Both the position numbers and the translations under genes were made by a program. From assembly GCA_964633205.1 (NCBI GenBank), contig CAZWFN010000185.1, forward strand, positions 1 through 10,147: DNA of 10,147 bases. The letters are read 5' to 3'. The notes beneath the pieces are model-generated. The model had not been told where the DNA came from. It searched no databases and saw only the letters and a list, made by a program, of their open reading frames with translations. Positions 1-6,138 of the stretch are shown one piece after another (positions within the stretch are counted from its first letter, which is position 1; each line of letters opens with the position of its first letter). This DNA comes from CAYVQE01 sp964633205 (lineage in GTDB: Bacteria; Myxococcota; B64-G9).

Positions 1-2
1 TC

Positions 3-1028
3 TGGCTCGGGGTCCTATTGGCTGGCTGGCTCACGGCTGGCTGCGGCGATGATGGCGGGGGATCGCCGCCGCTTGTGCGGTTTCGGGCGCTGAGCTTCAA
101 CACCGGCTCCGGGGGCGCGACCGGCGGCTTCGCGGGCGGTGAGTGGACGGCTGAGTTGCAGGACATCGGCGACGAGTTCTACGGCAACGGCCTGGCCTGG
201 CAGCCGGCGGTGGAGGCGACGCGGCGCTGGCTGGCGGAGGTGGAGCCGGATGTGGTGGTCTTTCAGGAGATCTTCCATACGCCGGACTGCGCCGATATTC
301 CCGCGGCGCAGCGGGAGCAGTTCATCTGCCAGCGGTACGACGTGGCTGCGGCGCTGCCGGTGGTGCAGATCGTCTTGGGCGCGGGCTACCAGGTGGTCTG
401 CCATCCGGGCAAGCCGGACAAGTGCGGCGCGGTGAAGACCAGCTTCGGCCGCTTCCGGGGCTGCGCCGAGGACTTCTGCCTCGAGGGCCTGGCCGGCGCC
501 CGGGAGCCGGACTGCGGCCGCGGCTCGCGGGTCGGGCGGGGCGTCATCGAACTGGTGGCGGGCGGCTCGCTGACCCTGGTCAGCTTCCACGGCAGCTCCG
601 GGCTCAGCGGCGAGGACGAGCGCTGCCGGCTGGCGCAGGTGAACCAGGTGTTCGTGGACCTGGGCGACGGCACGGGGCAGCCGGCGGCCAACGGCGCGCG
701 CAACCTCATCATGGGGGATCTGAACGTGGATCCGGTGCTCTGGGCGTCCTTCGACCCCAGCGCGGCGCGCTGGCTGGACTTCACCGTCAACCCCGACGAC
801 GCCGCGGCCACGGCGGACAGGCCCTTTCGCTTCCACTCCGACGTGGGCCAGGACGCGCCGGCCTCCTACGCCGGGCTGTTCAACATCGACCACGTGCTCA
901 GCGACGTGGCCACCGGCGGCTGCTGGGTGGCGGGCATCACGCCGGGCCAGCCCCACGTGCTCGGCGACGAGTTCCACTTCGACCACAGACCGGTGGTCTG
1001 CGACCTGGAAATGGAAAACCGCCCATAA
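3..1028 (+). CDS. Endonuclease/exonuclease/phosphatase-family lipoprotein, 5'-truncated by window edge
   Basis: The frame is open to the left edge, so the true start lies upstream. The first visible residues form a hydrophobic signal ending in the lipobox LTAGC, then GDDGGG, so a lipid-anchored exported protein is likely (lipidated Cys at 42-44). Numbering from the TTG codon at 18, the EEP (DNase I-like) fold signatures appear in order: SFNT (N28), VVFQEIF (E84, metal-binding Glu), SFHGSSG (H191), GDLNVDP (D234, N236), NIDHVL (D291) and FDHRPVVCDL (D322-H323). The complete catalytic set suggests an active Mg2+-dependent phosphodiesterase or nuclease acting outside the cytoplasm; DNA, phospholipid or sugar-phosphate substrates are all possible. 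Ten further cysteines (an even number) suit disulfides in the periplasm or on the surface. A repeat array begins 17 bp after the TAA stop. The family is secure; the substrate is unknown. Confidence 0.88.
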   Translation, partial: WLGVLLAGWLTAGCGDDGGGSPPLVRFRALSFNTGSGGATGGFAGGEWTAELQDIGDEFYGNGLAWQPAVEATRRWLAEVEPDVVVFQEIFHTPDCADIPAAQREQFICQRYDVAAALPVVQIVLGAGYQVVCHPGKPDKCGAVKTSFGRFRGCAEDFCLEGLAGAREPDCGRGSRVGRGVIELVAGGSLTLVSFHGSSGLSGEDERCRLAQVNQVFVDLGDGTGQPAANGARNLIMGDLNVDPVLWASFDPSAARWLDFTVNPDDAAATADRPFRFHSDVGQDAPASYAGLFNIDHVLSDVATGGCWVAGITPGQPHVLGDEFHFDHRPVVCDLEMENRP

Positions 1029-1045
1029 AGCGCGTGATTCTGCCT

Positions 1046-1266
1046 CGGAGAGGTGGCCGGAGAGGTGGCTGGCACCCCGCCGGAGAGGTGGCTGGCACCC
1101 CGCCGGAGAGNNNNNNNNNNNNNNNNNNNNNNNNNNNNNNNNNNNNNNNNNNNNNNNNNNNNNNNNNNNNNNNNNNNNNNNNNNNNNNNNNNNNNNNNNN
1201 NNNNNNNNNNCCGGAGAGGTGGCTGGCACCCCGCCGGAGAGGTGGCTGGCACCCCGCCGGAGAGGC
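1046..1266. repeat. 23-bp direct tandem repeat array interrupted by assembly gap
   Basis: Identical 23-bp units sharing the core GAGAGGTGGCTGGCACC lie at 1058-1080, 1081-1103, 1212-1234 and 1235-1257. A 12-bp truncated unit precedes them (1046-1057), and partial units flank the gap (1104-1110) and close the array (1258-1266). Twenty-three is not a multiple of three, so each unit shifts frame and the open frames crossing here are not genes. There are no unique spacers, so this is not a CRISPR array. The array sits between the stop of the lipoprotein gene and the beta-barrel gene. The true copy number is unknown because of the gap. Confidence 0.93.
1111..1210. other. Assembly gap of exactly 100 N
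   Basis: One hundred consecutive N, the usual placeholder for a gap of unknown size. Both edges fall inside copies of the same 23-bp repeat, so the assembly probably broke on the tandem array; the real distance between the flanking genes is not known. Confidence 0.97.
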
Positions 1267-1315
1267 CGGGTCTGCAATCTGAATAATCGTGCAGTCCAGC
1301 GGGTCTGTCCCCGGC

Positions 1316-1894
1316 ATGAGGCGCTGCATCGGCATCATCCTGCTGGTCTTGTTGGCCTGGCCTACCCTGGCCCGGGCCGAGCGGGCCGGGGGCGACGACT
1401 GGTTTCCGGCGGTCATCAGCGCGCGCATGGGCGTGCTCCACGGCGGGCAGGATCTCATGCTGAGCGCGGGCGGCAGCCTCGGCTACCAGGGGGGGTTCAT
1501 CCGCGACGGGGCCGGCTGGTTCTGGTCGGCCGGGGTCGGGGCGAACTGGGTGATGCTGTCGCCCAGCCGCGAATCCGACGGAGATCAAAAGGCTTACGGC
1601 TGGTCCGTGGGTCCCGAGGTGCGCATCGGCTGGGCCACCGGTGATTGGTATCGCGAGTTGTACGTCCACCTGCGGCTGCAGCCCTACCTGCTCTACCTCG
1701 ACGGCAGCAGCGGCGCGGGCCTGTGGTTCGGCGGCCGGCTGGCGCTGGGCGGCGGCATCGGCCTGACGGAGCTGTTCTCCCGCTTCAGCCTGGGCGGCCT
1801 GCCCAACCTGCTGGAGCTGACCGTGGATCTAGTCGGCGGCGGCTCGCTGCCGCTATGCGCCCGTTTCGGCGTCTCCTTCGCCGTCGAGTTCTGA
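1316..1894 (+). CDS. Secreted outer-membrane beta-barrel-like protein, hypothetical
   Basis: 192 residues from ATG 1316. This start is preferred to an in-frame GTG at 1289 because it opens directly with a textbook Sec signal peptide: MRRC, a hydrophobic core IGIILLVLLAW, and an ARA cleavage site after residue 21. The mature part is rich in Gly and aromatics with alternating hydrophobic stretches such as WFWSAGVGANWVML, ELYVHLRLQPYLLYL and FSLGGLPNLLELTVDLVGG, and it ends in SFAVEF with a terminal Phe. These are typical of small outer-membrane beta-barrels. No enzyme motif is visible and I do not recognise a named family. No clear Shine-Dalgarno precedes the ATG. An AATAAT box at 1282-1287, just past the repeat array, could be a -10 element but has no matching -35. 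Function unknown; barrel assignment is inference. Confidence 0.75.
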   Translation: MRRCIGIILLVLLAWPTLARAERAGGDDWFPAVISARMGVLHGGQDLMLSAGGSLGYQGGFIRDGAGWFWSAGVGANWVMLSPSRESDGDQKAYGWSVGPEVRIGWATGDWYRELYVHLRLQPYLLYLDGSSGAGLWFGGRLALGGGIGLTELFSRFSLGGLPNLLELTVDLVGGGSLPLCARFGVSFAVEF

Positions 1895-1917
1895 GCCCGC
1901 CGCCTCCCTGCCGCTAA

Positions 1918-2008
1918 CGAGGTGGCTGCCGAGGTGGCTGGCACCACGCTGCCGGCACCACGCTGCCGCACCCCGCTGCCACGCTGGCGCTGTCAGCACC
2001 CCGCTGGC
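1918..2008. repeat. Degenerate copy of the 23-bp repeat family
   Basis: Starting 24 bp after the beta-barrel stop, the sequence holds a 12-bp partial unit (CGAGGTGGCTGC, 1918-1929), a full 23-bp unit with the core CGAGGTGGCTGGCACC (1930-1952), then shortened units ending in GCTGC (1953-1966, 1967-1979) and further CACCCCGCTGGC remnants to about 2008. It shares the GAGGTGGCTGGCACC core and the layout (12-bp stub, then full unit) of the array at 1046-1266, but has diverged. Confidence 0.75.
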
Positions 2009-2019
2009 AGGAATCCGCA

Positions 2020-2044
2020 CCCCCGGCCACGAGTCGGCCGGGGG
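2020..2044 (-). terminator. GC-rich hairpin between convergent genes
   Basis: A perfect 9-bp stem CCCCCGGCC / GGCCGGGGG (2020-2028 with 2036-2044) around a 7-nt loop, 15 bp beyond the stop of the RES toxin on the - strand and downstream of the + strand beta-barrel gene. No T-tract follows in either direction, so it is a hairpin-only (U-less) terminator candidate that could serve both convergent transcripts. Confidence 0.55.
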
Positions 2045-2059
2045 AAACGCATCTGCAGC

Positions 2060-2683
2060 TCAGACCAGGCCGTAGTTCAGCTCGCGGGCGGCATTGCGCA
2101 GCGGGGTGAGCAGGGCCGGGTCGCTCAGGGCGCGATGAAAGACCGGGACGGCGGGCAGGGCGTCGGCGGCGCGCTGCCACAGGGCGCTGGCCGGGGCCTT
2201 GGCGTGCATGGCCGAGCCGTAGTAAAGCCCTTCGACCTCAGGCCAGGTCCGGTAGATGGCCCGGGCCCAGCGGCGCGCCCGGGCCGGCGAGCCGGCGCAC
2301 AAGGCCATCGAGGCCCCGGCCCGCGTGGGCCAGCCCGCGGTCAGGTCCAGCAGAGCCACCTGCCGGCCCAGCTCGAAGCCCACCAGCCAGGGTGTGCCAC
2401 GGATGCGGTCTATGACCCGGGTCTGCTGGAAGACCTCGGCCAGGCAGGTGACTCCGCTGGCGGCCAGGTAGGTCACCGCGCGGCGCTGTGCCCGCCGGGG
2501 CCGCGTGTGGTGATCGAAACGGGCCTGGGTCGGGCCGAAGGCGCGCAGGCGGTTCCAGGTGGTGGGATGGGCACCCGCCCGGAAGTAGACCCGCCACAAC
2601 AGCCGGCCGGCCGACATGAAGCGCAGCTCGGCGCCGACCGCTTGCAGCGCAGCCCGCCCGGGCGGCTCGGGGAAGCTGGCCAC
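2060..2683 (-). CDS. RES-domain toxin (NAD+ phosphorylase family) of a type II toxin-antitoxin pair
   Basis: 207 residues covering one RES domain. The family (studied members include MbcT of Mycobacterium tuberculosis) degrades NAD+ with inorganic phosphate and is held in check by its partner antitoxin. Visible signatures are LLWRVYF (R31), FGPTQARFDHH (R55), the helix CLAEVFQQTR with E83, and GLYYGSAM with S157, matching the Arg-Glu-Ser residues that name the family. TPWLVGFELGRQVALLDLT and the long Arg-rich helix ARARRWARAIY follow the usual fold order. The start is GTG at 2683, only 4 nt after the stop of the upstream HTH gene, so translation is likely coupled; ATG at 2617 (MSAGRLLWRVY) is an alternative. 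It is the second gene of a two-gene operon. No truncation is visible. Toxicity and enzymatic activity are family knowledge, not shown here. Confidence 0.86.
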   Translation of the reverse strand: MASFPEPPGRAALQAVGAELRFMSAGRLLWRVYFRAGAHPTTWNRLRAFGPTQARFDHHTRPRRAQRRAVTYLAASGVTCLAEVFQQTRVIDRIRGTPWLVGFELGRQVALLDLTAGWPTRAGASMALCAGSPARARRWARAIYRTWPEVEGLYYGSAMHAKAPASALWQRAADALPAVPVFHRALSDPALLTPLRNAARELNYGLV

Positions 2684-2687
2684 GGGT

Positions 2688-3299
2688 TCAAAGGTCCTCG
2701 GCCACAGCGGCCACGCGCTCCGGGTCGCGGCCCGACAGCAGCCATTCGCGGGGGCTGATCAGCACCGGACCGGCGCCGCCCTGAACCTCGACCTCCAGCT
2801 CCGGGTGGGCAGCGGTGAACCAGCTCAGAACCGCCACCGGGTTGAGCGTGGCCGGCAGCGCCGGCCAGACCAGCTCGATGCCGGGGATGGGCCGAGCGCC
2901 TCCGAACTGAAACCGCGGCACCCGCCAGCCGGCGCCCAGCTTGACCCCGTACAGGCTGCGCTCCACGGTCAGCCGCTGGCGCACCCGGCTGTCCTTGACC
3001 CCCAGCCGCGCGGCCGCCTCCGCCACCGACCAGGAGTCCTCCAACAAGCCGGCGTACAGCGCCACCGAACGGGCCAGCGGATCCCGTTTGCCCAGCCGCC
3101 GCGGGGTCAGGTCGAAGCCGCCCTCGGCCAGCACGTCGGCCTCGGCCACGGTGAGCTCCCGGCGCGGATCGGCGAAACAGGTCGCCGCGGGAAGCTGCTC
3201 GATGGCCTCGCCGAGCATCTCGGACAGCGCTTCCGGCCGTGCCGAAATCCCGTGGGCGTGCAGAAAGGCCAGCATCTCCGCATCTACCGCCATCGCCAT
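2688..3299 (-). CDS. HTH DNA-binding antitoxin partner of the RES toxin
   Basis: 203 residues. The N-terminal part (about 1-85) is helical, with a PLARSVALYAGLLE helix. A helix-turn-helix follows at about 89-111 (SWSVAEAAARLGVKDSRVRQ), then the strand LYGVKLGAGWRVPRFQF typical of excisionase/MerR-like wing contexts. The C-terminal part holds TLNPVAVLSWFTA and PREWLLSGRDPERVAA, resembling the toxin-binding tail (LLxGG.PxRVxxAxxxL type) of Xre/MbcA/ParS antitoxins. I recall this architecture as common upstream of RES proteins in high-GC bacteria. It would neutralise the toxin and repress its own promoter; a palindrome lies just upstream. GAGGAAGGAG ends right at ATG 3299, so ATG 3293, 6 nt further in, is an equally good start. 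The HTH lies mid-protein, unlike classical N-terminal Xre antitoxins. Confidence 0.8.
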   Translation of the reverse strand: MAMAVDAEMLAFLHAHGISARPEALSEMLGEAIEQLPAATCFADPRRELTVAEADVLAEGGFDLTPRRLGKRDPLARSVALYAGLLEDSWSVAEAAARLGVKDSRVRQRLTVERSLYGVKLGAGWRVPRFQFGGARPIPGIELVWPALPATLNPVAVLSWFTAAHPELEVEVQGGAGPVLISPREWLLSGRDPERVAAVAEDL

Positions 3300-3309
3300 C
3301 TCCTTCCTC
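3300..3309 (-). promoter_or_regulatory. Ribosome binding site of the antitoxin gene
   Basis: On the - strand the sequence GAGGAAGGAG directly precedes ATG 3299. GAGG is 6 nt from ATG 3299, and AAGGAG is 6 nt from the second in-frame ATG at 3293, so the site supports either start, which differ by two residues. Confidence 0.65.
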
Positions 3310-3312
3310 GCC

Positions 3313-3333
3313 TAACGCCGACTAGCGCCGTTA
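3313..3333. promoter_or_regulatory. Imperfect palindrome, candidate antitoxin operator
   Basis: Arms TAACGCCG and CGCCGTTA around a 5-nt centre ACTAG; seven of eight arm positions are complementary. It lies 13 bp upstream of the antitoxin ATG and just downstream of the predicted start of transcription on the - strand, a position suited to autorepression by the HTH antitoxin, alone or with the toxin. Assignment is inference from position and symmetry. Confidence 0.5.
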
Positions 3334-3342
3334 TCAAACACC

Positions 3343-3371
3343 AGTCTAGCCGACCTGACGGTTCGATACAA
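3343..3371 (-). promoter_or_regulatory. Candidate sigma-70-type promoter of the antitoxin-toxin operon
   Basis: On the - strand, TTGTAT (3371-3366) as -35 and TAGACT (3348-3343) as -10, separated by exactly 17 bp, each with four of six consensus bases. The transcript would start near 3336, immediately before the palindrome. Confidence 0.42.
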
Positions 3372-3425
3372 GGCGTTCGAGACTGCCCTGAATCCTCCAG
3401 CCGAGCAGCGAACGCGCCCAGGCGC

Positions 3426-3454
3426 TTGTTCGAGCCGCTGCCTCGTAGTATGAA
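3426..3454 (+). promoter_or_regulatory. Candidate promoter of the large SEC-C gene, possibly leaderless
   Basis: TTGTTC (3426-3431) as -35 and TATGAA (3449-3454) as -10 with a 17-bp spacer. The predicted start of transcription falls about at the ATG (3463), and no Shine-Dalgarno is visible before that ATG, so a leaderless mRNA is possible. Both boxes are only moderate matches. Confidence 0.3.
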
Positions 3455-3462
3455 ATCGAAGC

Positions 3463-5880
3463 ATGCCGAAGAAGATCGGACGCAACGACCCGTGTCCGTG
3501 TGGGAGCGGGAAGAAGTACAAGAAATGCTGCCTGGCCGGGAGCGGTCCCGCTCCGGGGTACACCGAGCGGGATCGCCAATCGGCGCTGTACAAGCTCAAC
3601 CGGTTCGCCGACAGCAGGCAGTGGAGGGATGTCGAGGAGCAGGCCGGGGAGCTGTTCTGGGGGCCGTACTTCGATGCCTACGCGAAGTTGGAGGACGAAG
3701 GGCTGAATCGGATCGCCGAAAACGTCTTCGACTACTGGTTCTACTTCGACCATCGCATCCGAGACGACTCCACCCTGGCCGAGCGCCTGTTGGACTCCGG
3801 CTGGGAGCTGAGCCCGGGAGAGCGGGCATATATCAGGCAGGCCCTGGGAACCTCCGTGCGGCTGTACGAGGTCATCGACGTCCGCCCGGGTGCCTCGATA
3901 CGGCTGCGCGACCTCATCGAAGGCAGCGAGGTGACCATCACCGAACATTCCGCCTCCCGCCAGGTTCACAGGTGGGACCTTCTGGGGGCGCGGATCTTTC
4001 CGCTCGGCACGACCGGAACGCCGGTCATCGACGGGGACTGCTTTCCGCTGCCGAGGGCCATCCGCGAGCAGCTGATGGAGCAGCTCGAGGACTTGCGGCA
4101 GGACTTCCCCGCCGGCGAGGAGGCCGCGTTCTACAGGATGCTGTCTCCGTACCTGTGCTGCGCGTGGCTCCACCCGGTCCTCGCCCCCCAACCGCCACGG
4201 CTGCAGACCACCGACGGCCATGAGCTGGTGTTCAGCAAGGCCTACTTCGACATCCTCGACGCCGAGAAGCTCACCGCAGCGCTGAACTCGGCCAAGGACC
4301 TGGAACGCGACCAGGACGAGAAGGCCTGGATGTGGCACGGCCGCGGCAAAAGCAAGGACCAGGTCATCCTGCTCGGCGCCTTGCGGGTAGAAGGCGAGCG
4401 GCTCGTGCTCGAGACCGCGTCTGCCGAGCGCGCGGCCAAGGGCCGCGCCCTCGTCGAGAAGAAGGCCGGCGGCGCGGTGCGCTATCGCCTGACCAGCCGG
4501 CAGGATCCCGGCCAGGCGCTGGCCGCGGCCGAGAACGGCTTTCCCGAGGCGTCCGAGCCGCCGCCCGAAGAGATCTTCCAGGCCGTCAGCGAGCAATACG
4601 AGAGGCACTACCGGGGGTGGCTGGACGAGGAGATCCCCGCCCTGGACGGGCACACCCCGCGCCGGGCCGCCGCCATGCCCGCCCTGCGGCCGAGACTGGT
4701 CGAGATGCTCAAGGATCTCGAGAACCTCTACCAGAAGGCGCTCGGCTCCGGGCAGCCGGGCTTCGATCCGTCGTGGATGTGGGCCGAGCTGGGCATCGCC
4801 GACCACCCCGAGGCGCCCGGCGGATACGAGCACGCCCCGCTCACCGGCTACGAGTCCATGGAGCCTCAGGTCCCAGGTATCGGCGCCGTGGCCCGGGCGA
4901 TCGCGGACAGGTTCCGGCAGAAGCCGGGGTTCGACGCCGCCACGGTGATATCGCGGCAGGAGCTGGCGGAGGACCCAGACTTCGAGCGATTCATCGAGAA
5001 GCAGGCCGTCGATTTCCAGCGCCGGCATCGCGCCGAGAAGATGGCCGTCGATCACGCCAACCTGATCGCTTCCCACCTGGAGTACATGTCCAACTTCGAG
5101 CTGCACCGGCGCAAGACCTTCTGGGTGGACGAATCCCTGGCCTGGATGCTGGGCCAGACGCGGCTCGAGATAAACGGAGACATCCTGCGCCCGCCGTTCG
5201 CCTGCTTCGCGCTGATCTTCACCGACCGCGACACCCTGCGAACCGCCGAGCGGATGCTGTCGGCCGACCTGGACTGCGAGCTTCGCGGCGCGATGCTGAA
5301 GGTGGCCACGGCCTACGTCACCGAGACCTCGGTCGGCGCGGACATGGGTCTGCGGGTGGCGTTCACCTTCGACGCCCTGGCCGGCCAGTGGCCCTACCTG
5401 GTCGCCAGGGATCTGCTGGTCAGAGCGGACGCCCGGCTGGAAGAGATCCTCGACAGCCACCTGCCGGACGTGGACGCAGAGAAGCTGGACCCGATGTTCT
5501 CGTCGGCTCCGCTCGGCAGTCTGCTGCACATGGTCTTCAACGCGATCCTGTACGCCTCCAGCGCCGGCGTGGAGCCCGAAGTCCGGCGGCCGGCTCCGGG
5601 GGCTGGCAAGAAAGGCCGGGCCGCTGCCGGGCGGGTGCCCTTCTCCTCGGACGAGGTCTTCTTCCTGCCGGGCAAGATCGACATTCGAAGCGTTCGCAGG
5701 ATGCAGGAGGTCGAGCGGGCGCCGAGCGGCAGGAAGCTGATGAACCGTTTCATGGTTCGCGGGCACTGGCGACGGCCCGCCGCCAACTGGAAAGAACAGC
5801 GGCCCCGCTGGATCAAGCCCCACTGGAAAGGCCCGGAGATGGCGTCCGTGATAGAGCGGGCCTATCGGCTGAAGCAGTAG
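3463..5880 (+). CDS. Large SEC-C motif protein with AcrVA2-like C-terminal signature
   Basis: 805 residues. Residues 7-24 are a complete SEC-C zinc motif, NDPCPCGSGKKYKKCC, with ligands C11, C13, C22 and C23; ATG 3463 puts it at the extreme N-terminus, its usual place. Residues about 90-205 (FDYWFYFDHRI, VRLYEVIDV, LRDLIEGS, WDLLGARI) match from memory a module common in SEC-C proteins. Residues about 262-350 contain an ILLGALRVEGERLVLET..SAERAAKGRALVE pattern, and about 386-420 a GHTPRRAAAMPALRPRLVEM stretch also seen in SEC-C family members. After a basic linker, the C-terminus carries VRGHWRRP (765-772) and PRWIKPHWKGPE (781-792), a signature I associate with phage and plasmid proteins, including AcrVA2-like ones. 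No catalytic motif is evident. It faces away from the toxin-antitoxin operon and towards a second SEC-C gene. SEC-C and gene identity are firm; the function is unknown. Confidence 0.85.
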   Translation: MPKKIGRNDPCPCGSGKKYKKCCLAGSGPAPGYTERDRQSALYKLNRFADSRQWRDVEEQAGELFWGPYFDAYAKLEDEGLNRIAENVFDYWFYFDHRIRDDSTLAERLLDSGWELSPGERAYIRQALGTSVRLYEVIDVRPGASIRLRDLIEGSEVTITEHSASRQVHRWDLLGARIFPLGTTGTPVIDGDCFPLPRAIREQLMEQLEDLRQDFPAGEEAAFYRMLSPYLCCAWLHPVLAPQPPRLQTTDGHELVFSKAYFDILDAEKLTAALNSAKDLERDQDEKAWMWHGRGKSKDQVILLGALRVEGERLVLETASAERAAKGRALVEKKAGGAVRYRLTSRQDPGQALAAAENGFPEASEPPPEEIFQAVSEQYERHYRGWLDEEIPALDGHTPRRAAAMPALRPRLVEMLKDLENLYQKALGSGQPGFDPSWMWAELGIADHPEAPGGYEHAPLTGYESMEPQVPGIGAVARAIADRFRQKPGFDAATVISRQELAEDPDFERFIEKQAVDFQRRHRAEKMAVDHANLIASHLEYMSNFELHRRKTFWVDESLAWMLGQTRLEINGDILRPPFACFALIFTDRDTLRTAERMLSADLDCELRGAMLKVATAYVTETSVGADMGLRVAFTFDALAGQWPYLVARDLLVRADARLEEILDSHLPDVDAEKLDPMFSSAPLGSLLHMVFNAILYASSAGVEPEVRRPAPGAGKKGRAAAGRVPFSSDEVFFLPGKIDIRSVRRMQEVERAPSGRKLMNRFMVRGHWRRPAANWKEQRPRWIKPHWKGPEMASVIERAYRLKQ

Positions 5881-5938
5881 CGGACGACGGCGCGCTGGCG
5901 CGGCATCTCCGCCAGTTCCGATTCCATGGGAACACCGC

Positions 5939-5954
5939 CCATGGGCGCCCATGG
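5939..5954. repeat. Perfect 16-bp palindrome in a CCATGG cluster
   Basis: CCATGGGC followed by GCCCATGG, fully self-complementary, with a third CCATGG at 5924-5929, so three copies occur within 31 bp. It lies 58 bp after the stop of the large SEC-C gene. It could be a binding site, a transcript hairpin or a recombination scar; nothing decides between them. Confidence 0.5.
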
Positions 5955-5980
5955 ACTCTCTAACCCATTGATTTTGTTAT

Positions 5981-6001
5981 CCCCCGCCCTTCGGGCGGGG
6001 G
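5981..6001 (-). terminator. Strong GC hairpin between the two SEC-C genes
   Basis: A perfect 9-bp stem CCCCCGCCC / GGGCGGGGG around loop TTC. It starts 9 bp beyond the TAA of the coding remnant at 6011 on the - strand and lies downstream of both convergent SEC-C genes. No T-run follows in either direction, so it would be a U-less terminator. The stem composition resembles the hairpin at 2020-2044. Confidence 0.55.
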
Positions 6002-6010
6002 AACTCGGGC

Positions 6011-6103
6011 TTAGGCCAGCAGCCGCGCGCGGTCGGCCGCGTCGCAGCCACCCACGCGCTCCACCAGCCGGCCCTTCTCGGCTACGACCGGGAACTGCTC
6101 GGG
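6011..6103 (-). pseudogene. C-terminal remnant of a lost gene, about 30 codons
   Basis: Read on the - strand, this stretch encodes PEQFPVVAEKGRLVERVG then GCDAADRARLLA and a TAA stop. Base use by codon position is strongly coding-like: about 28 of 30 first positions and 28 of 30 third positions are G or C, against roughly half of the second positions. No ATG or plausible start precedes it, and the coding pattern is lost upstream of about 6104, before the 3' end of the convergent SEC-C gene. A hairpin follows its stop at the expected distance. I read it as the tail of a gene whose 5' part was removed by insertion or rearrangement. I do not recognise the family. Confidence 0.45.
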
Positions 6104-6138
6104 TATACTGTGCCGAGAGCTGGGTGGTCCCCTGCTGC

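Noticed and set aside
1046..1266. CRISPR array
   Set aside because: Units are back-to-back identical 23-mers with no unique spacers, and no cas gene is present in the window.
866..1669. Open frames on both strands crossing the N gap
   Set aside because: They depend on an arbitrary 100-N filler and on a 23-bp repeat that shifts frame each unit, and they overlap well supported genes.
2616..4223. 535-codon + strand frame across the toxin-antitoxin region and into the SEC-C gene
   Set aside because: It is antisense to the antitoxin and out of frame with the SEC-C gene, has no domain signature, and would read through the divergent promoter region.
3346..5952. 868-codon open frame on the - strand
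   Set aside because: It runs antisense through the whole 805-aa SEC-C gene and its product is low-complexity Gly/Arg/Pro/Leu-rich sequence with no motif; the + strand frame has the intact SEC-C motif and a sensible start.
4332..5963. 543-codon + strand frame inside the large SEC-C gene
   Set aside because: An Arg/Gly/Pro-rich out-of-frame shadow typical of high-GC DNA. Its last codons beyond 5880 look slightly protein-like but too short to support a remnant.
6104..6112. TATACT box on the + strand as a promoter
   Set aside because: No gene follows on the + strand and no -35 partner is present; it is likely chance.
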